Of a DNA stretch of 64,000 nt, positions 49,385-61,860 are shown piece by piece; within the stretch, counting starts at the first letter, position 1; each line of letters starts with the position of its first letter. The DNA is from Entrophospora sp. SA101. Lineage: Eukaryota; Glomeromycota; Glomeromycetes; Entrophosporales; Entrophosporaceae. The stretch spans positions 102,218-166,217 of the forward strand of contig CAUDNR010004156.1 in the NCBI GenBank assembly GCA_958430865.1, written 5' to 3'. A model generated the notes under the pieces. It saw only the letters and a program-made list of their open reading frames with translations. It ran no database searches and was not told where the DNA came from. Made by a program: the position numbers and the translations under genes.

Positions 49385-51153
49385 TTATTGTTTATCAGCT
49401 GGTACCCATTTTCTAAGTCTAATAGCATGTGTATTAATGAAACCACCAGCATCAGTAGGTGTCAATCCACCATGTTCGTCCATTGAACTTTCTCTCATAT
49501 CATAAAGTTTAGATCCTACCCCATAGGCTTTGCGGCCTTCAATGATGACATTACCTTTATATAGTTTGATTTTAACCTCACCGTTGACATTACGTTGTGT
49601 GAATTCAAGTGAATGTGAAAGGAATTCACGTTCAGGTGAAAAGTAAAGGCCATTATAAAGAACTCTGCCATAAGGAATACTAAGATTTACTTCTTTAAGA
49701 TGACGAACTTGCCCATCAAGTGTAATTCCCTCAAGATCCAAATGTGCAGCACGCAATACTGTGGCCGCCGGTGATTCATAACATCCACGAGATTTCAATC
49801 CTATAAATCTTGACTCAACCATATCGACACGACCAATGCCATGACAACCAGCCAATTTGTTTAAATATGTAAATAAATCTAGCGAATTGCTTTTCTCTGT
49901 TTTGTCATTATGATTAACAACTTTAACAGGGTTCCCTTTTTCAAAATAAATAGTCTATAAATATGTATATAATTATATTGATTAATATAAATTATATATA
50001 TACATATTTAAAACGCATAAAAGAAAATATTTAAATCATCTTAAATCATCTTACAATATGTTCAGGTGTATTAGGAGCTTCCTCTGGATCAACAGTCATA
50101 CTCCACATATCTTTTGGTGGGGTGCATCCAGGGTCTTCAAGTAAACCACCTGAAAACAATATAAATATAAATGCATTTAGTTAACGTTAACAATTTGAAT
50201 ATGTTGATAAAAATTATATATATATATATATATATTCAACAAAATGATAAAGGCGAAGGACCTACTTTCATGAGAGATATGGTACAAATTACCATCTTCT
50301 GAATATGATTTTGCAGCTGTTTGAACAACAGGTATATTTTTTTTAGCTGCATAAGCAAGAAGTGCTTGACGACCAGGAAATTTTTCATAGAATTCTAAAA
50401 ACAGAACTTCCTTGTTAGTTGCTGTTGAAATAACTAAATACTTAAATTTCATCTAAAACTTTAATAATTATTATTAACCTGGCATTCTCCATGGAGCAAT
50501 AACCTTGATATCAGGGTTTAAAGCATAATATCCTAATTCAAAACGAACTTGGTCATTTCCTTTTCCTGTACATCCATGAGAAACATATTGGCAACCTTCT
50601 TGAATTGCAAGTTCAATCTAATAGCCAAACAAAAAATTAAATATCATCAATCGTGTTTAATAAAAATAAAATTAAAAAAGTAGATTGTTTACGTGACGAC
50701 GAGCAATTGGTGGACGAGCAAGTGAAGTGCCCAACAAATAGATATTCTAATAAGCAAAAAATAATTTGAGCATTAATCAATTTGCAATATATATAATGGA
50801 TTTTTTAAAAATCAAGTTGAATTTTACCTCATATACTGCATTTGCTTGAATGGCAGGGAAAATAAATTCGTCGATAAAAACACTTCTCAAATCCTAAAAA
50901 CATTCAAATCAATTAATTAATTGTCACATATATATATAGGTCCATAATAATAAATAATACAATTTCATACTTCAATAAAAACTTTGGTTGCGCCGATTTT
51001 TAAAGCTTTTTCTCTAGCTGCGTCAAAATCTTCATCTTGACCAACGTTGGCTAAATAAGCGAGAACCTCATAACCTTGTTCAATAAGCCAAACAAGAATA
51101 CATGAAGTATCCAAACCACCAGAGTATGCAAGAAGTACACGTCCTTTTGTCAT
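49385..51153 (-). CDS. ARG1: Argininosuccinate synthase, copy C
   Basis: Inverted, seven exons (first 50971-51153, last 49385-49954), identical 411-residue product with the [12 protein letters not shown] loop. Intact, including at least 500 bp of 5' flank. It faces copy B's gene tail-to-tail across the fold-back spacer. Confidence 0.95.
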
Positions 51154-51675
51154 TTTTATTATTATTTGTTATTTATTTTATTATTTATTGATTAATTAAA
51201 TTATTAGCAATTTTATTGTAAAATTATTTTGAAGATTTTATTTATACGATTTTTTTCAAGGCGAGATTATTCAATCTGATAATCATACACAGATTATCAT
51301 TATTCTTTTTTAGAATGAAAATAATTTGTGTGATCGTGATATTTGCAATCTAATCAATGATAAAACAGATTTTAAGTTAAACGTCACAATGAATGAGCAG
51401 AGGCACGTACACGAATTTATTTGTATTTTAATATCAATATTAATAATAATAAAACAAAAACAGGACAAAACGACGGATTGTTTTTCTTCTTAGGAGCAGT
51501 AAACGTCAATTAACACTAAATATTAATATTAAATAGCTTGCTTTTTTTTTAAAAAATATATATTGCAAAAAAAAAAATTTACAAATGCAGTGGCGAGTAG
51601 AAAAGATTGATTTGTTCCATAACACGATAAATTAATTTTTTTTTACCGTCTTATCAAATTTGCAACCCTTCAGTA

Positions 51676-51831
51676 TTAACCCTTTCCCAATCTTTTATAT
51701 TCTTCTAATGCTGCTCTAGAGACCTTTAATTGAGCAGAGTCAAAACTGAGAATATTCAAGTTTTTTAACGAAGGAGCTCGGCTCATTGCAATGTATATTT
51801 GTCCTTCAGAAAATATGTTCTCAACAACGCG
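51676..51831 (-). pseudogene. PIF1-like helicase C-terminal relic, copy C
   Basis: Inverted copy of the EGQIYIAMSRAP fragment, same truncation as in A and B. Confidence 0.72.
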
Positions 51832-53212
51832 GTTGGGCTTGTTTTATATATGGCACAAACGGCCAGCAATTTGATTCAATTTTTTGGCTTCCACTAATTA
51901 CATTGTCAGTGGAAGAGATGGTCTTAATGAAGCACATAGATAAAAAAATAGATAATCTGTTTTTTTTTAACGAAAGAATATTATGAATTTGATCAATTAA
52001 CATTCCTTCATTTTTATTACTCGAATTTAGAATGCATTTCTTAAACTAAAGTTTAATTCTATTTAAGAAGTTTATTTTTATAAATTAATTAAAATGTTGA
52101 AACATTTAACGGTGGCTTTAATTATTTAAATATAAGTTTATCTATCATTATATAAATCAAAGGGACGGAAGGGATGTAATTCATAGTCAGCTTAAGCTTT
52201 TTTTATTGGTCCGACATCTTTTCTTCCATCCGTTTAAAAAACTTTTTGGCAGCGCTTAACTTAACGTTAACTTTAACTACTATATCAATATATATATATT
52301 TATATATTTATACACAACGCAATCATTTTCGTAACACTTTTTTTTTTTCGAAAAATTCCTTTTTTAAACAATTCTATATGAAAAAAATCTCCTTTTTAAA
52401 GTTAAATACGTCGCACTAAATTAAATTCATCATATTCTTTCGTTAAATAGATAATAATTTCTATCATTTATCATTAATAAAATGAATAAAGGTTGAAAAA
52501 ATTTCGGTCCTTGTATAGTATGTGGTAATCAAGATATGTATTATATAAACTCTATATTATATGATTGTTAAGTATATCAATTAAGGTTGCTTGCCGAAAC
52601 TCCTCCAGAAATCAATCAGCAGGGTTATACATTAATTGTTTATTAGAGTTTCGGCAGAGTTTCGCATTTTGAGGTTTCGCCATTTTGGCATAGTTTCAAC
52701 AGGATTTTTAATCTAGTTTTGCCGTGGTTTCAGTAATTACTAAGGAGGTTTCGCCCACGACCTTAATATCAATATATTAATATATTGAGAATTTCCTCAT
52801 GTCTTTGAGCAAATCTATAATAAACAGAGTTGTTAATGGACGAATATATTTGAATTTCCCACATCTATAATAGATAAATATATTGAGAATTTCCTTGTCT
52901 TTGAGATGAAAATAAATTTGAACTTTCCCGCATCTATATATAATAAATAGATTTGCAAATTTATAGTTAACGAATGAATATATATGAATGATTGAGAAAA
53001 TAAATTTGAATTTTCTTAGTTTTTTTTTTTTGATAACAGTCCTTGGACATGTCCGGGTTATTGATTATGAATAACCTGATCACCAGTTAGCATTTTTTTG
53101 TTATTATTATTATGAAAAACTATTATCGCAAATTTTAAAAAGAGATCAGCAGTTGATTTTATCAAATTTAGAAAAAGGTATTACAACAATTAGATAATTC
53201 TTTTCTTGTGTG

Positions 53213-53728
53213 ATGGAAAATAAATTTGTAAAGATTACACCTGAACCTCTTATTCTTCAAGATATTGTAGATTTAGTAAAAGATGACAGTGCGGGTGCTA
53301 TTACTACTTTTAGTGGAACAACTCGTAATACTTTTAAAGGTATAACCAAGTAAATAAATATAAATATAATAAATAAATATATAAATAGTAAATTAATCAA
53401 TTTATTAATTAAAATTTTTTTAAAAGATAAAATAGTTGTCCAATTGGATTATGAAGCATATATTCCAATGGCAGAAAAGATTTTATTGTCAATGATTGAT
53501 GAAAGTAGATCAAAATGGAATTTAATAAAAGTGGCAATTTATCATCGTGTTAATACTGTACCTGTTGGTGAAACAAGTGTTATAATAGCTGTTTCAAGCG
53601 CTCATAGGCATGAGTCAATTCATGCAGTTGAATGGTTGATTGATCAATTGAAAGATAAAGCACCAATTTGGAAAAAAGAAATTTACAATGATGGAAGTGT
53701 TTGGAAAGATAATAAAGCAATCTCTTGA
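53213..53728 (+). CDS. Molybdopterin synthase large subunit (MoaE/MOCS2B type), copy C
   Basis: Two exons (53213-53339 and 53427-53728) on the plus strand, identical 142-residue product with the HRVNTVPVGE and PIWKKE motifs. Intact. Confidence 0.92.
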
Positions 53729-56081
53729 CATATATAAATATGTATAAATAAAAATAAAAAGATTTTGAAAATGCTTACATATATTATAATATATATAGTC
53801 AGTCAATTAATTGGTTAAATAATAAATTTTATTTAATCAACCAAATACTATATATTATATAATACCTGTTTTCTCTAGTTGTGAAAGTGCATTGATTAAA
53901 ATTCTCTATTTAATGAGAAAGTGAACATTATGCCACAAAGAAATTTCAGGGATCAAAATTGTTAATGATATTTATGGCTTTATAATGTCTCCCATCCATT
54001 TTTATTTTTAACAATTCAATAACCTCCACATAATACTATTAGGTTGTTTGCACATGTCCCAACTTTGATTGATACATTAGATACATCATAATCATCCATA
54101 AAAAAAAACATTACAAAAATTTTATAACATTACACATTCAAGTCTATAAAATTTTTTTCTTATTATAACCACCAATTTTATCACCTGACTCTTAGAGGTT
54201 ATACCCCAAAGAAAAAAATTTTGAAAAAAGTAAACTGACAGAATTAAAGCTAAAGACCTAAGCTTTGTTTATATCAGTTTACTTTTAAAAATTTGAGTTA
54301 TAAACTATTTTCATATTAATATGTAATCCACTTATTATTACTATTACCCAAAAGCAAGGATGATGATTCAAAAAACCACACTTAACTTAAAAAAATAGTA
54401 TCATAAATGAATCATGAACTAAGATTGCTATCATTTATATGTAAACAAGATTTTAATATTAATATGGAATTTTTTGTTTTATTTCTAAAAATTAATGTTA
54501 GTTTTAACCCATCAATACTCATAGCCTCTAACCTTTTATATTCTTATAAAACCGCCCTATATAGAATTTTTTAATCGAGAATTAAAAAAATATGAATTAT
54601 TAATAATTCGAATCGTTACGTTTTTTCACATTTTCAAAAAAAGGCATGATTGTTTAAATATTAACAATAAGAAATTAGAAAAAGTCTTCGAAAAAAGCTT
54701 GATTGATTCCTTTGGCAATGATGAATTATTCTAAATTGCTGCGTTATTTAGTAGCGGGGAAAGTGATTTCTTCACATTTTCAAAAAAGACATGTTGTTTA
54801 ACAACAAGGAAATTAATTCCAACTTATTGTGCGTCTTCTTTGATTCCTTTGGCAATAATGAATTAATTCTGAATTGTTTAGTGGTGGGAAAATGTTTTTT
54901 CATTTAAAAAATTTTGGCATGATGATCAGGATAATACAACGCGATCAATTTTGTGAAACATTTTTTAATTGAATTTGTTAATTAATTCGTTAACTAATAA
55001 CGTTAATAAATCATTTGTTTGTATTCAAAAAACATCTGAAAGTTAAACATGTCTGCATAGGTTGTATAGATTTTTTTGGTGAGAAAAATACAAATAATTA
55101 TTTTTGTCTTCAAGTAAAAACTTGCGAAATAATTTTCTTTAGGGTAGTAAAAAGAAAATCCTGGTGATTTTAATGTGAATTATTCTGTAATTATTGTGAC
55201 CCTTCTTCTATAGAATGGAGTCGTAAATCAACAGTGGATGTTCATTGTGGTGGAAAATAACTATCTAGCTCAAAAAAGAGTTCATGAAAATAATCAATGA
55301 AAAGGCAATCAGCAAAAACACTTCTGCAGAATCTAAAAAAGAAGTAATAAAAAATTCAATTCAATTTGTAAGTGAAGAGTTTGCCTCCTTTTTTAAAAAA
55401 AATCTTAAAGAAGGATGAACAATTCCTCGAACATTCCACATTACATCAATTGTATCTACCCTACAGTCTTTCAAAAACATTTGGAATCCTTGATTGAAAT
55501 TTTTAATACTAAGCGAGTCTGTATCATAATAGATAATCTTGTATATGCAGTGTTTTTAATACAATTTTGTTTATCATCAAATACAAAATTAATCTCTATT
55601 TGACTTTTTTTGATTGTGTCAACAACACAATTATTGGACAAACACTTTTTCCTTTACTGCATTCATATAATACTAACATAAATAAATATCTATGGTACAG
55701 ATCATCTATAATCAATTAATTGCTTATAGTAACGATTGGTCAGCCAACACTTCCAAAATAATTGGCCATCTTTAATATTAAGGGTGGGGTAAATCGGTCA
55801 CTATCAAAATTAAATAACATAATATTATTAATATTAATGTTAACCGTTTAAGTTCTTGTTAAACGGTTAACAGTGCCAACCTCTAGTTTCTACCCTGGAA
55901 ATATAACCATTTGCCCTGAAAAGAAAAATATTAATATTAATAGAATTAATTATCTTGCTTTAGGTGCATGATGTCGCGTCGTTTTATAATAATAATTTGT
56001 CGATCTTTTTAGTTAGTTATGAATTAATTTGATCGACATAAGCAAATAGACATAAATGGGATTTTTAGCTATGCTCATAAA

Positions 56082-57164
56082 ATGAACAGTTGCAGAAGAA
56101 AGCGAAGCGAAGAAAAAAATATTGTCAACGTAATTAAACATAGGAAAATCGATGTGTAGGTATTATATTCGATGGGTTATTTTAATATTTGACAACTTGA
56201 TTAAAGTGTATTTGTATTTATTTCTCAGAAACCAAGAATCATCATCACCAACTAAATCTACAATCACCAAAATTGTTGCTATAAATAAAAATGAAGACGA
56301 ATTAATGATGTTAAATGCAAGATTGATACAATGGTGTTATTTGAATGTAAATAATGAATTTGCATTTGAAAATCAAAAATTATCTGTTGAATCACAATTG
56401 TTGCAAGCCTGGAAGGTTCTATATGAAAAGAGAGTTGGGTTAATAAATAGTTTGAGAAAGTTTGAATTGGAAAAAGATCTTATTAATATAAATGAAACTT
56501 TAGAATTTCAGGTTTAAAATATATATTAAATCTTTTTATATAATAAATCATATAATTATTTCAATTGTTAATATGCATTTTTTGTTAATTGATAGAAAAA
56601 TATATTGACAAGTATTATTCAATATTTGGAAAATTTTAAACCAAATTATGTCGAGTTTGTGTCATCATTGTCTAAAACCATAACAGCGATGCCAATAATT
56701 AATATATTAACAGTAGATTTGGGTAAAATATTTTTTAACTTTATTTACTTTGGAAATTAAATTGATGAAAGAATGGCAGAGAGAGAAGATAATAATATTA
56801 TTTTCACAATATTTACATGTGATAATTTAGCTGAATTGACAAAAGAAATAGATGATTGTCTAAATGTAGCATCTGAATTATTATCACCACAAACTTCAAA
56901 TATGTCAGAATCATCATTATTGGTAATTAATATTTATACATTGATGTTTATATATATCTTGAGAATTTCAATACTTATGGGTTTTTTTTCTTTTAGGTAC
57001 AAAATATTGCTGACACTATTCAAAATCTATGTAATGATATCAAAAAAGAGTTTCAAGAATTGACAGAATGTAACAATTTATTACGGGATCTTTATGATGC
57101 AGAAATTAATGAGAGCAGTTTGAGAATACGGAAATTGAATTTACTTGAAACTGCAAATTCTTAA
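56082..57164 (+). CDS. HAUS8/augmin-like protein, copy C
   Basis: Exons 56082-56155, 56229-56511, 56596-56722, 56780-56922 and 56997-57164 encode the same 264 residues as in A and B. Intact; convergent with the oxidoreductase gene as in the other copies. Confidence 0.55.
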
Positions 57165-57196
57165 ATAAATATTTTAAATACTAGATATTTTATTTT

Positions 57197-58973
57197 TTAA
57201 TCTTCCTTAATATTATTATTATTAAGTTTATCATGGCTAATATTATAACATAATTGCTCTAAACTTTCAATTAACATAACCATTAAAATACAAAAAAAAT
57301 TAATCAAATGGCATAAAAATGAAATAAATAATTCAAATCCAATCCATGAATGTTTTTGTAATTTGCCAATAAAACTCAATTTGGCTCTTTTACCTCTAAT
57401 ATAGGTTGCATCAATAATTTCAAATGGGCACTCAACACCAAAATGTTCTTTAGCAATTTTTAATCCTGATGTGAACCCATCTTCATGAAATCCATAATTA
57501 GTCCATGCTCCTGCAAAAGTTGTATGTAGGTTTGGTTGATTTTGTATTTTGTAAAGTTTTTGTTGGGATTTGATTGTTTCAGGTGAATATTGTGGGTGTT
57601 CATAATGCCATTCACCGTGAACTTTGCTAGGATCTATTTCATCCAATGGATTCAATGTCACCAATACAGGCCCATAAATTTTCTCATCAATAGACTGTAA
57701 AATATTCATTGAATAAGTTCTAATAATAATGAAGAAGAAAATAATTAAAATATCAATGTCAATTGATCGACCATCACTATAAATCTAGAATTTACATATT
57801 TTACATACAATGACACTTCATTAATATTAGAATTTCCTGTGGATTTGGTAAGATAATTCCAAGAAGAAAATGCCAATCTTCTTTTTGGCATAAACTAAAA
57901 ATAAATAATTATTGTTATTGACTATCGAGTTAGTTAGTTTACGATGATAATGTTGTTGTTGTTACCTCTAAATCACAATGTAAAACAGCTTTATTTTTAT
58001 TAAATTTTACACCGCCCAAAACATCAACTTCGTCATCAGTTGCCTCATCGCCTAGTATTTTTAAAGTTTGATCTGCATGTGTTGCAAATATTACATGATC
58101 ATATTCTTCACAATTAGATTTCTCATCTATTATTTTAATTGACGTTGCTGATCGTTTAACTTGAATCACCTTTGTTGATAAACGTATATCAGGGATTTTT
58201 TCTGCTATCACTTCAACATACTTGTGACTATAAAAAAAATCAGTTGATTAATGTAGATAGATTTATAAATTAATTTATTTACGAACGTTAATTTACCTTC
58301 CATTTTTCACAGTAAACCATTTTATTCTATGAAGAATCTGAAGCAAACAATGATTATGCATAAATTGAATTAACGTTAATGCTGGAAAATCTAATGAACA
58401 TTTATCAGGCGGGGTAGACCAGATTGCTGCTGTCATTGGTAAAAGATAATTGTCTCTGAAAGCCTTGGAATATTTATTAATATCCAAATATTCACCTATA
58501 CTCATTTTTTTGTCCGGATGATCATCTGGTAACTCTAACAAATCTGTTGAATGAAAATTAAATCTAACAATATCATAAATAGTTTGCCACATTTCTAGGC
58601 TCAACAAATTTTTTGCTTGACAAAATACACTGATTGGAGTACGTCCTGACCATTCAAATTCACCTTGATTTCTGGAAATTGCAAAACTCATTTTTGAGTC
58701 AATAAATTCCACTTTTTTCAATTCAAAGAATTTTAGTAAATTAGGATATGTCACATGATTAAATACAATGAAACCAGTGTCCACTGGTGTAATTATCGGC
58801 TCTTTGCAGTTCTTGGTTGATGGAACTATATAGTCAACGGTGTGTGTATGTCCTCCTAAATAATCATTCTCTTCGTATAATGTCACCTTATAGTCTGTTG
58901 AATATTCTGTTAATAACCAAGCTGCTCCAAGTCCTGATACACCTGAACCTATGATAGCAACTTTTTTTGCCAT
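57197..58973 (-). CDS. FAD-dependent amine-oxidase-like oxidoreductase, copy C
   Basis: Four exons (58297-58973, 57966-58227, 57809-57894, 57197-57719), same 515-residue product with the GSGVSGLG Rossmann start and GAWTNYGFHEDG motif. Intact. Confidence 0.86.
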
Positions 58974-60346
58974 TTTTTTATAAACTCTTTTAATATATTA
59001 TATATATACCAAGAAAATTTTTTAATTTAAAAAAAAAAAAAATATTGTTCATATAAATCGATCTACAATTTTTTTTTAGCAAATTTGTTTAAAAGAGTTA
59101 GAAAGGTTGTTACTATCCATACAAATTCGATTAATAGAACATATTAGATGTAAAAGGAATCTGTTAAAGTTTGAAAATAAACATGATTTTAAGCCATGAA
59201 AAAAAAACAGCATTTCTTCAAATTCTAATGATAATGATAATAATAATAATTGTGCAATTAATCAATCATTGATCACGAGATATATTGGAAACAAATTATT
59301 ATTAAACTTATATACTCCATCTAAGAACAACCTCCATTTTTAGAAAAGAATTATCATGTTCCCGACAGAGTTATATATGTACGACTATATATATATATAT
59401 AATGTTTTTATAATGTAAAACCAATATAATTTTTGTTTATATAAATAAACACAAAAAATTATCAATTTTAAGTCCATATTTTGGTAAAGTTTCTGTTGAT
59501 TCTATACATAAAAAATGAATTTATGTCTTGATACAAGTTCTAACGCATGATAAATGGAAAATATATATTAATCGTTGCAGATTCTGTTTAAATATATATA
59601 ATAAATGATATTGACATTTGAAGGATAGATTACTAAAATTTAGAGTATAATAAATAGAATATGATGATGAAATAGTGCATGTACGCAGGTAATGAGAAAT
59701 AATGAATGGTTGATGTAATGCAATGTTCGATAAATGTTTAATTCTTTCGTTGTAGAAAGTTATATAATAAACATATGATACCATTCAACTTGATCGTGTG
59801 AGATTTCTAACTGTTTTTGGTTCAACATTATTGTAGATCATAGTCCCTTAAAACCCCATTTTAATTTTATAATAAAGGTGATCTTCAACGAACCGACAAT
59901 ATTGCTTTAAATAGAGGGATCATCTTAAAAAATTAAAAATTTTCAAGTTTTTTTTGAGTTGAGCTTTAACCATTAAAAGATGTAATCTCTATGATTGTCC
60001 GGGGCCCCGTCATAATAATTTCATTTTGTCTAGTCTTCCCAAATAAATTATTTTGTTCAACACTAAAAAACAAATGAGGTAAGGTCCAGTTTTGGTCAAA
60101 GATTTTCAGCCCTCTTTTTCAATATTGATAAATCGGCTAAATCGCTAACCCTACATTTCTTTTATCTAAAACTCATTATCATATATATTCTAAAGATGGA
60201 AATTTTTTTTATTTCACGTAAACACAATATATCTATTGTGGTTACATATATTTGTAAAATATATATTTTGTAAAATATATTTGTAAATAAATAGCATATA
60301 TGTATCGAAAAGAATTTATTTATTTATTTATTAACATAGATTAGCA

Positions 60347-61660
60347 ATGGGTAATACTTTAAGCTGTTGTAGTGGGAAAGGAGTCAATAACGATGACCAT
60401 GAACATAAAGAATTGAAAAGTAATGATTCCCTTAATAATATAATTAACTCGGATAAACCATTACAAAACCAAAGTCCATTAACAACTCCAGCAATGGTAG
60501 TGAATCCAACGACAACTCCAGTGACAACAACAACAACAACAAACGATGTGAATTTATCTATAACAAAAGAAGATATTTATAGTGATGAAAGAAGACAAGA
60601 ATATGGTACTTGTGCAATTTGTAATAGATATAATACATCAAAAGGGCAGTGTAAATCATGCAACCAAAACGATACTCAAGATGTTGTCAAAGAAGAAGTT
60701 GATAAACCACCAGGTGGAAATAAATTGCTTTATAAGGATTCCTTTGTTTTTAATATTATTATTTATGTTATTATTTTATCGGATTTAATTAGAGGATCTT
60801 GACAATCAATTCGGAATGGAATTGCCTAACGAAATTAAAGGTGAGAATTACGAAGGAATATATATAATAATTTTCAATAAAATATTTAACACACATTTTA
60901 TTTATTTTTTATAATTAAGAGGATCTTGATAATCAATTTGGAATAGAGTTACCTAATGAAATTAAAAGTGCCGAGGGCAATGAAGGTGATGATAAGCTAC
61001 TAGGTTGGTGCAAGATTATTTATGTAAAATTAATTTGTTAATAATTTTAATAAAATTTTTTTTGAAAAAGATAAAGTTAAGGATAATGATGGTAATGACG
61101 AACCACCAGGTAAACAAGTCAATGAGTTATAATTAAAATAGCAAATTTAATATAAACTTATTAAATCACGAAGGAATATATATAATAATTTTCAATAAAA
61201 TATTTAACATTCATTTTTATTTTTTTTTTATAATTAAGAGGATCTTGACAATCAATTTGGAATAGAATTACCTAATGAAATTAAAAATGACGAGGGTAAT
61301 GAAGACGATATTAAGTTATCTGGTTGATACAAGATTATTTATGTAAAATTAAATTTGATAATAATTTTAATAAAATTTTTTTGGAAAAAAAAAATAGAGG
61401 CTGATAAAGTTAAGGATAATGATGTTGATGAGGAACCACCAGGTAAATGAGTTAATTAATTATAATTAAAATAGTAAATTTAATACAAACAATTATATAT
61501 ATGTGCACTTTTTTTATTTTAGAGGATATTGATAATCAATTTTCAATTAAGTTGCCTGATAATATTGATGACAATGAGCCTCCAGGTAAAATATATTATT
61601 TATTTATTAAAAAAAAAAAAGGATTGATTTTTATTTTATTTAAAAAAAATTTTTTTTTTT
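60347..61660 (+). CDS. Modular phase-1 exon protein, copy C, 3' truncated
   Basis: Exons 1-7 are present (60347-60713, 60793-60840, 60920-61003, 61071-61109, 61239-61322, 61398-61442, 61523-61585) and match A and B. The copy then diverges in the T-rich intron before exon 8, so the last four repeat exons and the stop are missing. Reading on from exon 7 gives no plausible terminal exon. The break falls in a homopolymer-rich intron, a site equally prone to recombination and to assembly error. Confidence 0.7.
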
Positions 61661-61860
61661 ATTAATTTTTTTTTTAATTTTTTTTTTTTTTATTTTTTTA
61701 TTATTTAAAAAATTTATTGGTTTTTTTTTATAAAAAAGGGAAAAGGGTTGGGGAGTGGGAGTGGGAAAGTGGGAAAGTGGGAGTGTGAAAGTGGGAAGGG
61801 AAAGTGGGAAGGGAAAATGATATAATAAGGGGAGGAAAGGAAGAAAAAATGAAATGAAAA
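61640..61860. repeat. Low-complexity T tract followed by GTGGGAAA repeats
   Basis: From about 61640 to 61730 the plus strand is almost only T with A. From 61735 to 61860 it becomes G/A-only with GTGGGAAA, GGGAGT and GGGAAGG phrases. This lies exactly where copy C ends. Nothing like it occurs elsewhere in the window. Confidence 0.8.

Larger units (their letters stand above)
46222..61660 (-). repeat. Copy C: inverted duplicate of about 8755-24395
   Basis: Reverse complement of copy A: A + C coordinates sum to 70413 for A up to the tandem repeat and to 70617 beyond it, the 204-bp difference being the second tandem unit that C lacks. All open frames recur with identical translation. At the one base where A and B differ inside this span (A 18788, B 43082, C 51625) C agrees with A. 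Intergenic stretches mirror copy A: hairpin 55838-55872, tandem repeat at about 54613-54928. Confidence 0.97.
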
